The notes: generated from the letters alone by a model not told the origin. DNA of 57,764 nt from Euryarchaeota archaeon UBA58 (GCA_002498525.1 DAHR01000010.1:25216-82979); one strand, 5' to 3'. Positions 1 through 8,391 are shown, counted from the stretch's first letter. A program made the numbers and translations.

Positions 1-521
1 CCGTCACTTCGATCACCCGCTCCTTCGGGCTTCTTCGCATCACAACGATTGCATTCGGTGCGGAAGGCGAAGTTAGAATTCTTGCATTTGGGGCAGGTCC
101 AATCGCCACCGCGATTGCCTCGATCTCTGCCGCTATGGTCGTCTCGACGCTCATAGCGCTGGCCACCACTCTGATGTCCTCGGCCACCATCACGACCTCG
201 GCCACCATCACGTCCTCGACGATCGTTCCGTTGATAGCCACCGCTATCTCCACGGTCACGACGCTCGTAACCACCTCTGCGGTCCTCGCGCGGTGCGATT
301 TCGACAGGCGAGCCGATAGCGCTCGCAGCATCGACCTCGGAATCCAGAGGATGAATGTGAATCAGCGCTCTGTCGACCGCTCCTATGACCGTGTTCACAC
401 GGCCCAGAGATTTTCCGCCAACCACGCGAATCATCGCGCCAAGGCGCGGTGCCCGCCCCTCGAACGCAACCAGAAGCCCACCTTCGTGAGACTTCTTCTC
501 GACGTTGCCGGAGAAACTCAT
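1..521 (-). CDS. Gar1-like RNA-binding protein with RG-rich linker and RanBP2 zinc finger (partial)
   Basis: Read on the minus strand from the ATG at 519-521; the frame stays open to the window edge, giving 173 residues without the C-terminus. Residues about 12-75 resemble the small beta-barrel of archaeal Gar1/Naf1 (GGLLVAFEGRAPRLGAMIRV, then GKSLGRVNTVIGAV). Residues 80-140 are rich in Arg, Gly and Asp (RGRDGGRGRDGGRG). Residues 141-160 form a RanBP2-type zinc finger: W141, then C143, C146, C157 and C160 around NSNFAFR. Known archaeal Gar1, the H/ACA pseudouridylation partner, is usually short and lacks the last two parts. The ATG overlaps the stop of the surface-protein gene in an ATGA, so the two are probably co-transcribed. 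An RNA-binding role is inferred; it might replace or supplement a canonical Gar1 encoded elsewhere. Confidence 0.75.
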   Translation of the reverse strand, partial: MSFSGNVEKKSHEGGLLVAFEGRAPRLGAMIRVVGGKSLGRVNTVIGAVDRALIHIHPLDSEVDAASAIGSPVEIAPREDRRGGYERRDRGDSGGYQRNDRRGRDGGRGRDGGRGHQSGGQRYERRDDHSGRDRGNRGGDWTCPKCKNSNFAFRTECNRCDAKKPEGAGDRSD

Positions 522-2533
522 GTTTTCAATCCGCGTCGCCCCGAGTATATGAGGGCCACAGATGCAGCGAGGAGCAGTCCTGGCAGCCCCATCGCTGGCA
601 GTGAGAATCTTGGATTGCCATTCACGGTCGGTTCGGGCTCAACAGGTTCAGGTTCGTCGAAGAGGTGAGAATTGTCGACAGCACGCTCTACGCTGGCGCA
701 CATATTGGAATCATCGCAGCCGCGAATCACCACCGTATGAACTCCCTCTGACCAGACCGAGAAATCTATCGCCGCTGAAGACCAGGAATTACCACTGACC
801 GTTACCGAACCAGCCAGCGCACCATCGATGTACTGCTCAAAAGTCACAACCTCTCCATCGGGGTCGGAGAACTGACCGCCCATCGACCATGAATCACCAT
901 CCCAACCCTCCGAATTGACGACAATCGTCGGCGCTTCGCCTACTTTCCTGACATTGAGATAGACAGAAGCGAATGAGGTTTGAACTCCTTCTGCTTCGAT
1001 TTCGAATCCGAACGAGACCTCTCCGGGCGTCATCGCCGAAGATGGAATCCCGAGTTCAACCTCCGCTTGTCCCAGAGTGTGCGGTCCACTCCTCTGATAG
1101 CCACCGTCTTCGCCTAGTTGGCTCAGAATCACCCAGATTGACAGATCTGGCCAACCACCACTGGGGGAGAGTGTAAGGGGATGAGGGTCGAGCAGGTCGT
1201 AGGAAGAGGTGCTGACACTGAATGGAATGCCGATCTCCCACGAGCGAACACCCGAGGATTGGTTGGCCGAATCGACAGCCTCGCAAGTGAAGACGTTGAT
1301 GCTTCCATCGCCTGGAACATTGACGTAGAGGCTGTTACGATTCAACTCGATGTCCCCCTCACCGTCGTGACAGCGAATGTCCAGGGAAGCCACTCCAGCC
1401 TCGTCACTGAACCAAGTCGAGATGTCATCCCAGTCCGCAACCCATTGACTTCCAGAGCTCAATTCGGCGAATCGAATTCCATCCGCAGGAGCCGATTCGG
1501 TCCATTCTGGTGGGTCATCAACTGGAATGGGCGCAGTGGTGAAGTCCGCGAAGATGTCTTCGCCATAGGGCCAGTTAGGCATGTTCGGCGCAATGATGTA
1601 AGTGAGTGAACCGTCTTCATTCTCGATCAATTCGTAAGTGCTTGAGCCGTCACCGACGCAACTGCCTCGAATCGGTGCAGAACCAGCAAAATCGTCTCGA
1701 TCTGCAGATACATCGCGCCCCTCGCACTCCTCCCACATATCGAGTCGCAGATCTGGTGTGGCAGGGAAAGTGAATCGGGCTAGGATATTCGATGTGTTCG
1801 ACGCATTGTAAGCGATTGTGAATTGTTCAGGTCCGGAGATTCCGCTGAGGTCCAGACTGGCATTCAACCAGAGAATCAACCTGCATTCATCAACTCCGGA
1901 AGAGGCATCGATATCGGTGTCGCAATCTCGATTATCATCGGGAAAAACCGGCACTTCAACACAATCATTGCTGCTGCCGAATGATGTGCAATCCCTGATT
2001 TCCGAATGTCGCGCAGGAACCAGATTCCATTCCTCGACCGTGACTTGGTCCTCTGTCCACGTCGTGTTCTTCCATGAGGTCCCAACACCTCCTCGGTGAG
2101 GTGAACCACCTCGAATTCCGATTCTAGTCAGCGTGTGCTCGACGCACTCAGAGGCGATAGCGCGTACGCCCTCCCTCTCATCGGTTGACATCCAATCGTC
2201 ATCTCCACTCGGATAGACGGCTGCGACATACTCGTCCAAGGCGTCTCTGACCACATCGGCGAGGCTGTCATTGACCCAAGCGACGCCCTTGACCTCAGCT
2301 GAATTCCAATCTTCGGAGATTCTGATGTCGAAGATAGCCGAGCTGTACTCGAACATGTCTTCGAAGGTGATTGAACTGCATTGTTGTTCCAAAGTCCCGC
2401 CACCTCCAATCTGCTCTCGGCGTTCATCCAAGTCGTCGAGAACATAGAGGGGCGAACTGATCGGAAGCCAGGATGTCAGCATCACGAGGATAGTCAACAA
2501 GACTGCAAGACGCAATACGCCCTCGCCGGCCAT
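518..2533 (-). CDS. secreted surface protein with C-terminal membrane anchor
   Basis: About 671 residues from the ATG at 2533; a GTG eight codons upstream is possible, but the ATG places the hydrophobic signal segment (VLRLAVLLTILVML) close to the N-terminus. The body is acidic, Ser/Gly/Trp-rich and has several Cys. The C-terminal half looks like beta-sandwich (Ig-like) repeats (for example DPDGEVVTFEQYIDG). The end is a Pro/Glu linker, a hydrophobic segment (LPGLLLAASVALIY) and a short basic tail, the plan of archaeal surface proteins anchored or processed at the C-terminus. No enzyme motif was recognised. It overlaps the Gar1-like gene downstream by ATGA. Function unknown, probably cell-surface. 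Confidence 0.8.
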   Translation of the reverse strand: MAGEGVLRLAVLLTILVMLTSWLPISSPLYVLDDLDERREQIGGGGTLEQQCSSITFEDMFEYSSAIFDIRISEDWNSAEVKGVAWVNDSLADVVRDALDEYVAAVYPSGDDDWMSTDEREGVRAIASECVEHTLTRIGIRGGSPHRGGVGTSWKNTTWTEDQVTVEEWNLVPARHSEIRDCTSFGSSNDCVEVPVFPDDNRDCDTDIDASSGVDECRLILWLNASLDLSGISGPEQFTIAYNASNTSNILARFTFPATPDLRLDMWEECEGRDVSADRDDFAGSAPIRGSCVGDGSSTYELIENEDGSLTYIIAPNMPNWPYGEDIFADFTTAPIPVDDPPEWTESAPADGIRFAELSSGSQWVADWDDISTWFSDEAGVASLDIRCHDGEGDIELNRNSLYVNVPGDGSINVFTCEAVDSANQSSGVRSWEIGIPFSVSTSSYDLLDPHPLTLSPSGGWPDLSIWVILSQLGEDGGYQRSGPHTLGQAEVELGIPSSAMTPGEVSFGFEIEAEGVQTSFASVYLNVRKVGEAPTIVVNSEGWDGDSWSMGGQFSDPDGEVVTFEQYIDGALAGSVTVSGNSWSSAAIDFSVWSEGVHTVVIRGCDDSNMCASVERAVDNSHLFDEPEPVEPEPTVNGNPRFSLPAMGLPGLLLAASVALIYSGRRGLKT
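545..552 (-). promoter_or_regulatory. TATA-like box before the Gar1-like gene
   Basis: TCATATAC on the minus strand, centred about 27 bases before the ATG at 521, which is the spacing expected for a leaderless archaeal transcript. It lies inside the 3' end of the upstream gene, so it may be coincidental. Confidence 0.3.
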
Positions 2534-2556
2534 GAGGATTGACGGCGGGTCGCGCA

Positions 2557-2564
2557 CGATATGG
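2557..2564 (-). promoter_or_regulatory. TATA-like box for the surface protein gene
   Basis: CCATATCG on the minus strand, centred about 28 bases before the ATG at 2533, consistent with a leaderless transcript. It supports the ATG over the upstream GTG, which would overlap the box. Confidence 0.4.
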
Positions 2565-2678
2565 TTTTTGGCGGCACGTAATGGCTTTTCCAGAAGCCTC
2601 GATAGACTACCAGTACTACGATTCAGTAATGATTTAGGGAGACCTAAACCTTATATCAATAAAATTGGTGGCGCGGCT

Positions 2679-2687
2679 AGATATAGA
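2679..2687 (+). promoter_or_regulatory. TATA-like box upstream of phnD
   Basis: AGATATAGA lies about 55 bases before the phnD ATG in the divergent 2534-2738 spacer. A second candidate, TTATATCAA, begins at 2651. A purine-rich AGGAAGTGAG begins about 14 bases before the ATG and could be the ribosome-binding site of a short-leader mRNA. Confidence 0.4.
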
Positions 2688-2738
2688 GTCAGTCAATCGA
2701 TGGGCACACTTTGAAAAAGCACAGGAAGTGAGACCGAA

Positions 2739-3722
2739 ATGAATAGACTGAAAATACTCAATGGTCTACTGGTGATGCTTCTGCTGAGCAGCGGTATGGC
2801 CGGATGCTTGAACTCGAATGACGATGATATGGTGATTCGAATCGCCTTCAAGATTCAAGATGATTATGATGACCCATCCGTCGACCCACAGACTCTCGCC
2901 GACTTCATCGCAGATCAATCCGGCTATGATGTCGAACTCTACCCAATCGCTTCCGATGTCGCTGCGATCGAGGCTCTGCGCTTCGGGCATGTCGACATCG
3001 CTTTCCTCGATGGTGGTGCGGCTTGGCTGGCTTGGCAGCAGCACGGTTTGGAGGCGATTCTGGCTGACCAGAAGTCGGACGGCAGCACTTACTACACCGC
3101 GCAGGCTTGGGTGTTGGCTGATTCAGATATTCAGACCCTAGAGGATCTCGAGGGTCGTGATTCATGCCACACCGGTTGGCTGAAGTCCGCTGGCATGCTG
3201 ATGCCGATGGGATATATGATCAACAACGGAATCGTCGAAGTTTCCGGAGATGCTCAAGACATAGACTCCCTCCGCACGACGATTGAGAATCACTTCGGGG
3301 ATGCGACGATTCCGGCGAAGGGTGATCTGTACTACGGGTATTCAGGCGCTTTCCGCTGCATGACCGAAGGCGTCGGTGACATCGCCTTCGCCAAGACGAC
3401 TTCTTACGAGGATCACTGCGAATGGAATGATTGGTGTCTCGAGCGCTCGGAATACCGACCGCTCGACCCGGTTTTTGGACAGGTGCCGAGCCATCCTGTG
3501 ATGGTCAACACCGAGGAGACCAGTTCTGAGAAGATCGAGGCGATTATCATGGCTTTCATGGCTCTGAATACCGAAGAAGGCGGAGCTGAGATTCTCGCAG
3601 GAGTGCTGAACACGCCTGGAATCTCGCAAGTCAACAGCGAGGATCACCTCGGTAGTTACAGCTCTGCGGTAGGATCTATCCCCGGCATCGCCGCCTACTT
3701 CGATGAGAAGTACGACGAATGA
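2739..3722 (+). CDS. phnD: PhnD-type ABC transporter substrate-binding lipoprotein
   Basis: 327 residues. The N-terminus is a lipoprotein signal ending in the lipobox SGMAGC, so the mature protein is probably lipid-anchored outside the membrane. The fold features of the phosphate/phosphite/phosphonate-binding family are clear: an early IRIAFKIQ strand, ASDVAAIEALRFGHVDIAFL, and the central ligand region around SCHTGWLKSAGMLMP. Two downstream genes supply the ATPase and permease in the same direction, so this is a complete uptake system. No C-P lyase or phosphonatase is seen nearby, so the substrate (phosphonate, phosphite or phosphate) cannot be decided from context. Confidence 0.88.
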   Translation: MNRLKILNGLLVMLLLSSGMAGCLNSNDDDMVIRIAFKIQDDYDDPSVDPQTLADFIADQSGYDVELYPIASDVAAIEALRFGHVDIAFLDGGAAWLAWQQHGLEAILADQKSDGSTYYTAQAWVLADSDIQTLEDLEGRDSCHTGWLKSAGMLMPMGYMINNGIVEVSGDAQDIDSLRTTIENHFGDATIPAKGDLYYGYSGAFRCMTEGVGDIAFAKTTSYEDHCEWNDWCLERSEYRPLDPVFGQVPSHPVMVNTEETSSEKIEAIIMAFMALNTEEGGAEILAGVLNTPGISQVNSEDHLGSYSSAVGSIPGIAAYFDEKYDE

Positions 3723-3743
3723 GACTGATGGTGTGAATGAGTC

Positions 3744-4484
3744 ATGGTAGTCGAAGGCCTGCCAAGACTTCGCTTCTCCAAGGCGAGCATAGGCTTCGTT
3801 GGGGATACGCCGTTGATCGTAGACGTCGAAATGACGGTCAATGCTGGTGAGATCGTAGGACTCACCGGCCGTTCAGGCATCGGCAAGACGACACTTCTGC
3901 GAACCGCAGCTGGATTGATATCGACTCTTTCCGGCACTGTCGAGTGCTGTTGCACGGAATCGACTCGTGCCGAGCGAGGAGCAATCGGATTGATTCCACA
4001 GCGGCTCGGCCTCGTCCAGCATCAGTCAGTCGGATACAATGTCATCCTCGGTGCATTGGCGAAGGCGAGTCTCTTGCAAACCGCCTTTTCACTCCCGAAT
4101 CGGGTGATGCGCGATGCAACGCGCGATGCCATCGAAGCGGTCGGCCTTTCAGACAAGACCCTCGAATCGGTCAACCGCCTCTCGGGTGGCCAACAACGCC
4201 GAGTCGCCATCGCCCGCGCCATGGTTCAGAATCCACAACTCCTGCTCGCCGATGAGTGCCTCGGCGAACTAGATGCTGAAACCGCGCGCGAGATAATCGA
4301 TCTGTTGCGCAGCCTCGCGCGGGACCATGGAATGGCAATCCTCGTCGTCGACCATAATCCAGTCCGCGTTCGAACCTTCTGCGACCGCGTCTTCCAACTC
4401 CGCGGGCACAGCCTGATACCATTCGACGAAGAACCAGCAGACAGAGGCTCGACTCTTCCCCTCGTCAAGGAGGATTCAGCATGA
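3744..4484 (+). CDS. phnC: PhnC-type ABC transporter ATP-binding protein
   Basis: 246 residues, normal for the family. Walker A is GRSGIGKTT (about residue 42), the Q-loop follows in IGLIPQRLG, the signature is LSGGQQRRVAIARAM, Walker B is LLLADE and the switch His is in VVDHN. It would power import through PhnE of what PhnD captures. The start lies 21 bases after phnD; the stop overlaps the phnE ATG by four bases, a tight translational coupling. Confidence 0.9.
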   Translation: MVVEGLPRLRFSKASIGFVGDTPLIVDVEMTVNAGEIVGLTGRSGIGKTTLLRTAAGLISTLSGTVECCCTESTRAERGAIGLIPQRLGLVQHQSVGYNVILGALAKASLLQTAFSLPNRVMRDATRDAIEAVGLSDKTLESVNRLSGGQQRRVAIARAMVQNPQLLLADECLGELDAETAREIIDLLRSLARDHGMAILVVDHNPVRVRTFCDRVFQLRGHSLIPFDEEPADRGSTLPLVKEDSA

Positions 4485-5398
4485 GTGAAAAGACCTTTCA
4501 AGCAAGGCTGATGCAGCTCGTCACACGCCGCCCAGTTCTCAGAATCGGATTGATCATCGTTGTACTCTTGATTCTGATCATCAACCATCTAGGAATCACA
4601 TTATGGAAACTCGTCGAGGGTGCTGGAAATCTCAAGCGCCTCGGTGCCGAAGCACTCCCACCTGATTTCAGCGTCCTCACGGAGAGGGCGGGATGGGCTT
4701 ATCCAGCCTGTACCTACGAGAGTGACTTCCTCTGCAGCCCAGCAGTGATCGGGATGACCCAGACCATCGAAATCGCGATTCTCGCAACGGTTTTCGGAAT
4801 GATTCTGTCTCTGCCGCTGGCAGCGATGGCAGCGACCAATCTCTCACCACCATGGCTCGCACAGTCAACCCGCCAAGTGCTTGCCGCGATGCGAGTTTTA
4901 CCATCACTCATCTGGGCACTGATTTTCGTCATCGTTGTCGGAATAGGTCCCCTTGCAGGCGTCCTCGCGATGACGATGTACACGGTCGGCTACCTTGGAA
5001 AACTGCAGTACGAAGCCCTTGAAGGAGTCAGCAAGGAACCTCTCGAAGTAGCGCGCACGATGGGTCTGCCGCGTTGGCAGGTCGCGCGCTTCTTCGCAAT
5101 ACCAGAAGCCAGCAATGCACTACTCAGCCAGATGCTCTTCATGTTCGAGTATAACGTCCGCCACGGGTCGGTGATAGGCCTTGTCGGAGCGGGTGGAATC
5201 GGTTGGTACATGAATCATTATCTCTCACCATTCCAACAATATGACAAGGTTCTGGCACTGATCATAGTCTTGTACTTCGTCGTCGTCGCAATCGACCAGA
5301 TTTCACTTCGAGTGCGCCGGAACTTCATCGATGGAGATGCAGAATATCGCAAGCCGCGCTGGCGAGATGTGCTGATCACGCGAGATGTGCAGGGCTGA
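4481..5398 (+). CDS. phnE: PhnE-type ABC transporter permease
   Basis: 305 residues. One membrane segment near residues 20-38, an extracytoplasmic loop with two Cys, then about five further segments. The BPD-type permease coupling loop is visible as LEGVSKEPLEVARTMGLPRW, and the conserved C-terminal GLVGAGGIGWYM of PhnE follows. It begins at the ATGA overlap with phnC. It ends close to a convergent small gene on the other strand. Confidence 0.9.
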   Translation: MSEKTFQARLMQLVTRRPVLRIGLIIVVLLILIINHLGITLWKLVEGAGNLKRLGAEALPPDFSVLTERAGWAYPACTYESDFLCSPAVIGMTQTIEIAILATVFGMILSLPLAAMAATNLSPPWLAQSTRQVLAAMRVLPSLIWALIFVIVVGIGPLAGVLAMTMYTVGYLGKLQYEALEGVSKEPLEVARTMGLPRWQVARFFAIPEASNALLSQMLFMFEYNVRHGSVIGLVGAGGIGWYMNHYLSPFQQYDKVLALIIVLYFVVVAIDQISLRVRRNFIDGDAEYRKPRWRDVLITRDVQG

Positions 5399-5417
5399 GA
5401 GGAAGGCTCTGGAACAG

Positions 5418-5645
5418 TCAGAATTCGTCACTCGCGACGATTCGAATCGCAGAATCTTCGTAGTAGATCTGGATGTTATGAGGTACTTTCACCGTCAAGG
5501 CCGAGAGCGCCTCGTAGACGGATTTCTCCTCGACCTTGAAGGCTTCAGCAGCTCGTTTTGTCGACCACGGCACCTCTTCAAAATCTGAGGCAGCGAGCCA
5601 CTTCAATAGCCGTGTCTCGAATTCGCTGAGGTCTGCGGCGGCCAT
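5418..5645 (-). CDS. small winged-helix-like protein
   Basis: 75 residues from the ATG at 5645; a longer frame runs back into gpsA but nothing there looks conserved. The sequence FETRLLKWLAASDFEEVPW, then STKRAAEAFKVEEKSVYEAL and IQIYYEDSAIRIVA reads as helix, helix-turn-helix and a beta wing, so a DNA-binding or protein-interaction winged helix is likely. It follows gpsA on the same strand by about 76 bases and may be its operon partner. Family not recognised; a regulatory role is inference only. Confidence 0.6.
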   Translation of the reverse strand: MAAADLSEFETRLLKWLAASDFEEVPWSTKRAAEAFKVEEKSVYEALSALTVKVPHNIQIYYEDSAIRIVASDEF

Positions 5646-5721
5646 GTCCTTCGCTTGCTTCTGGGGGCTGCCGGCAATCAAACATTGCGCGCGAAGATGT
5701 GGGTTTCCTGAGGTTCTAGTC

Positions 5722-6732
5722 TCAGACTTCGTAGGATTCGACCATGCGCCGTACCGCTTCACGGACTTCGACCTCGCCGTCGAGTAAATCTCCGAGCGAG
5801 GTCAAGAATGGAACGTTGACTTCGAGTCGCCTCGCCCTATTGAGGAACATCCGAGCGGCTCGTACCCCCTCTGCAACCATGTGCATCTCGCCCAGAGCCT
5901 CTTCCAAACTCTTGCCCGAACCAAGTTTCTCACCGAGCGTTCGATTCCGAGAGCGTGGGCTCGTCGCGGTAACGTAGAGGTCGCCGATTCCGGCCGGACC
6001 GAAAGCCGTGCTCGGCTCAGCCCCCATCACTTCAAGCAGCCGAATCCCTTCGCTGAATCCGGCGAGGACCAGCGCAGCCTTGAGATTGTCACCACCGATT
6101 CCGCCGCGCAGTCCATCGACAAGCCCGCAGGCGAGCGCGACCGTGTTCTTGTACGCCCCCCACAGTTCAGCGCCATCTGGGTCATCGGTCGCCGCCAGAA
6201 TCAGAGTTTCAGTCGAAAGTCGCTCGGAGATCCTATCGGCCACCGAGCGGTCATGGCAGGCAACCAGCGCCGTCGTCATGACACCGCGAGCGACCTCCGG
6301 CGCAATCGTCGGACCAGTCAGAACCACGACAGGATTCGATTTGCCAGCCATCGCGAGCCGCGCCTCGATCTCTTTCGAGATCATCCCCGACTCACTTTCA
6401 TCGCTCGGAGCAAGCCCCTTCGCCAGATCCAAGAGAACGTGGGAGGGTCGCAGAAGAGGTATCAATTCATTCACCACGGATAGGATGACACTACTTGGTA
6501 AAGCGAGAACAATGATTTCACAAGTTTCTGTAACATCGGACATCTCCATCGTCGCTTGCAATTCCGGAATTTCACTTTCTGGCAGATATTTTTTATTGAT
6601 ATTCTCAGTCATCAACGACTCATAGACTTCGGTCTCAATGGTCCAGCCCATTACCTTGTGACCGTCCTCACACCAGACCTTTGCCAGCGCTGTGCCCCAA
6701 TTGCCGAGGCCGAGAATACCTATACGAGCCAT
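5722..6732 (-). CDS. gpsA: NAD(P)-dependent sn-glycerol-3-phosphate dehydrogenase
   Basis: 336 residues, full length for GpsA. N-terminal Rossmann motif GILGLGNWGTALA; LALPSSVILSV and LLDLAKGL in the nucleotide domain; the catalytic Lys in YKNTVALACGLVDGL; and the C-terminal substrate-domain signature GIGDLYVTATSPRSRN. It makes sn-glycerol-3-phosphate from dihydroxyacetone phosphate, the bacterial/eukaryal phospholipid backbone, whereas most archaea use the unrelated G1P dehydrogenase. It may serve lipid synthesis or glycerol metabolism. No other lipid gene lies in the window. Confidence 0.93.
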   Translation of the reverse strand: MARIGILGLGNWGTALAKVWCEDGHKVMGWTIETEVYESLMTENINKKYLPESEIPELQATMEMSDVTETCEIIVLALPSSVILSVVNELIPLLRPSHVLLDLAKGLAPSDESESGMISKEIEARLAMAGKSNPVVVLTGPTIAPEVARGVMTTALVACHDRSVADRISERLSTETLILAATDDPDGAELWGAYKNTVALACGLVDGLRGGIGGDNLKAALVLAGFSEGIRLLEVMGAEPSTAFGPAGIGDLYVTATSPRSRNRTLGEKLGSGKSLEEALGEMHMVAEGVRAARMFLNRARRLEVNVPFLTSLGDLLDGEVEVREAVRRMVESYEV

Positions 6733-6836
6733 GACTGCACCGGATTTGCCTCGCCCGAACCTCCTGTTAAGACCCTATGGATTCAGGAGTGCCTCGCCGT
6801 TGGATTCTTGATGTGGTCGCGCCGCCTCGGATTCAA

Positions 6837-6921
6837 GCAGGGGTACCCGAGTGGTCAAAGGGGCTGGGTTTAGGTCCCAGTGCGTAGTGCTTCGTAGGTT
6901 CGAATCCTACCTCCTGCACCA
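6837..6921 (+). tRNA. tRNA-Leu (anticodon TAG)
   Basis: 85 bases including an encoded CCA. The acceptor stem GCAGGGG pairs with CTCCTGC (one G-T). The anticodon stem CTGGG/CCCAG encloses the loop TTTAGGT, giving anticodon TAG, which reads CUA. The long variable arm is typical of class II tRNA-Leu, and the T arm has GGTTCGAATCC. No intron is needed. It sits on the plus strand divergent from gpsA. Confidence 0.93.
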
Positions 6922-7013
6922 ACAATCGATTGTAAGCGGTGCTGATCATCAATCACCCCTGTTTTCGGTTTACGCCATGATGAAATATGGATGGTCATAC
7001 GACCGGAATCCAA

Positions 7014-7098
7014 GCAGGGGTTCCCGAGCGGTCAAAGGGGCAGCGTTCAGGTCGCTGTGCGTAGTGCTTCGCAGGTTCGAATCCTGTCCCCTGCACCA
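7014..7098 (+). tRNA. tRNA-Leu (anticodon CAG)
   Basis: 85 bases including CCA. The acceptor GCAGGGG pairs perfectly with CCCCTGC. The anticodon stem CAGCG/CGCTG holds the loop TTCAGGT, giving anticodon CAG, which reads CUG. Class II variable arm and T arm as in the neighbour 92 bases upstream, with which it is nearly identical outside the anticodon stem, so the pair is probably a tandem duplication. A TATA-like AAATATGG lies about 30 bases upstream, so it probably has its own promoter. Confidence 0.93.
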
Positions 7099-7173
7099 CC
7101 CATCTATGTCAAGCGATGCAGACTCCTGCAGCATCAAGACAGGATTATTCGGCGACGAGTCGAGGGCCATCCT

Positions 7174-8391
7174 GTGCGAGAGCGAATCGATTCCCTGCTG
7201 GATGACATCGCGGGCCTTGAATTGGTTCGCGATGTGCCACGGCCAGCCTTGGCCGCAGGTGCGATTGGAATCGTTCTGGTGTTGATTCTCGCGACCATCT
7301 TCGGCGCCAACACACTCAGCGATGTTCTGTCAAACGAGGGCTCGAATGAGCCGCTGCCTATCGGCCCGCCACCATCGATGCCCGAAGCGAGCCGCGTCGT
7401 CGACGACATCGAGACATTCGCCGACTTCGGCTACCGTAAGATAGACACTGTCCCGCACGCGAACGCTGGCGATTTCATCCAATTCCGCCTCGAGGATCTC
7501 GGCTACGAAGTCGAAATCCAGAACTTCACCACAGAACTGTGCGAGGATTGCCGCAACTACATCGCAACCTACGAGGGCGAAGACCCGAATTCATGGATTG
7601 TAGTCGGAGGTCATTACGATGCGATATGCTACAGCCAGCAGATCATCATCGGAGTCGAGTACCCCGGCTGCACCTCACAAGGTGCCTACGACGACGCCAC
7701 AGGAGCATCCTCGGTCCTCGAATTGGCCCGCCTGATGAAGCAATGGGGCGGGACCCCGCAACACACGTGGAAATTCGCCACTTGGGATTACGAGGAATGG
7801 CAAGGAAGTGGTTCTCCCGAGGGCGCGGGTTATGGCAGTGAGACCTTTGTCACGACGCTGCCCGAGGGGGTTGAGATAGCGACTTACATCAACTTGGACA
7901 TGTACGGATTGAATTGGCCTGTCGAAACCCAACTGATCAGCAGATTGAGCGGCTGTGACGAGGATTATTTCCACCTCTATCTGTTCACTTCGCCCGTCGA
8001 AGATTGGTCCTATTACGAAGATCGTGGGACGAATGTGACGGATGAGATGAGGGCTGAGGCCGCCGCACTTCAAGCGAGGTTGAACGGCGTCCTTCACGAC
8101 GAGCTCGCCTATCCCGATCAGTGGGTTGTCGTGCTCGACGACACCAAAGGGAATTCAGATCATTACAACTTCATTTCGCGGGGTTGGCCGGCTACTTGGT
8201 TCCGCGGAATGCACGAGTTTCTGCAAGAGGGCGATGACACCTGTGAGCAATCGCCCAAACATGCGCCTACCGACAGGGTCGACGTGTTGTATCAATTGGC
8301 GGGAGGGAGGTCTGGGCTCGAGGCTGGGATGAAGACTGGGCTCGATGGGCTTGCAATGCTGATGTGGTATGATTTCACCGGTCAATGGTGA
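7174..8391 (+). CDS. membrane-anchored M28-family zinc metallopeptidase
   Basis: 405 residues from the GTG at 7174. The open frame extends upstream through the second tRNA-Leu gene, which cannot be coding, so this first start past the tRNA is preferred. Residues about 24-46 form one membrane segment (LAAGAIGIVLVLILATIFGA), with the catalytic domain outside. The M28 zinc ligands are in order: His in GGHYDA, Asp in DDATGASS, Glu-Glu in WDYEEWQG, Asp in INLDMYG and His in NSDHYNF. The family comprises aminopeptidases and carboxypeptidases. It probably trims extracellular peptides, in keeping with the two subtilases in the window. Confidence 0.88.
   Translation: MRERIDSLLDDIAGLELVRDVPRPALAAGAIGIVLVLILATIFGANTLSDVLSNEGSNEPLPIGPPPSMPEASRVVDDIETFADFGYRKIDTVPHANAGDFIQFRLEDLGYEVEIQNFTTELCEDCRNYIATYEGEDPNSWIVVGGHYDAICYSQQIIIGVEYPGCTSQGAYDDATGASSVLELARLMKQWGGTPQHTWKFATWDYEEWQGSGSPEGAGYGSETFVTTLPEGVEIATYINLDMYGLNWPVETQLISRLSGCDEDYFHLYLFTSPVEDWSYYEDRGTNVTDEMRAEAAALQARLNGVLHDELAYPDQWVVVLDDTKGNSDHYNFISRGWPATWFRGMHEFLQEGDDTCEQSPKHAPTDRVDVLYQLAGGRSGLEAGMKTGLDGLAMLMWYDFTGQW

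Noticed and set aside
135..668. Thr-rich plus-strand frame
   Set aside because: It is the antisense of the RG-rich part of the Gar1-like gene; the repeats arise from the Gly/Arg codons.
6991..7173. N-terminal extension of the M28 peptidase frame
   Set aside because: It would translate through the second tRNA-Leu gene, so the GTG at 7174 was chosen.
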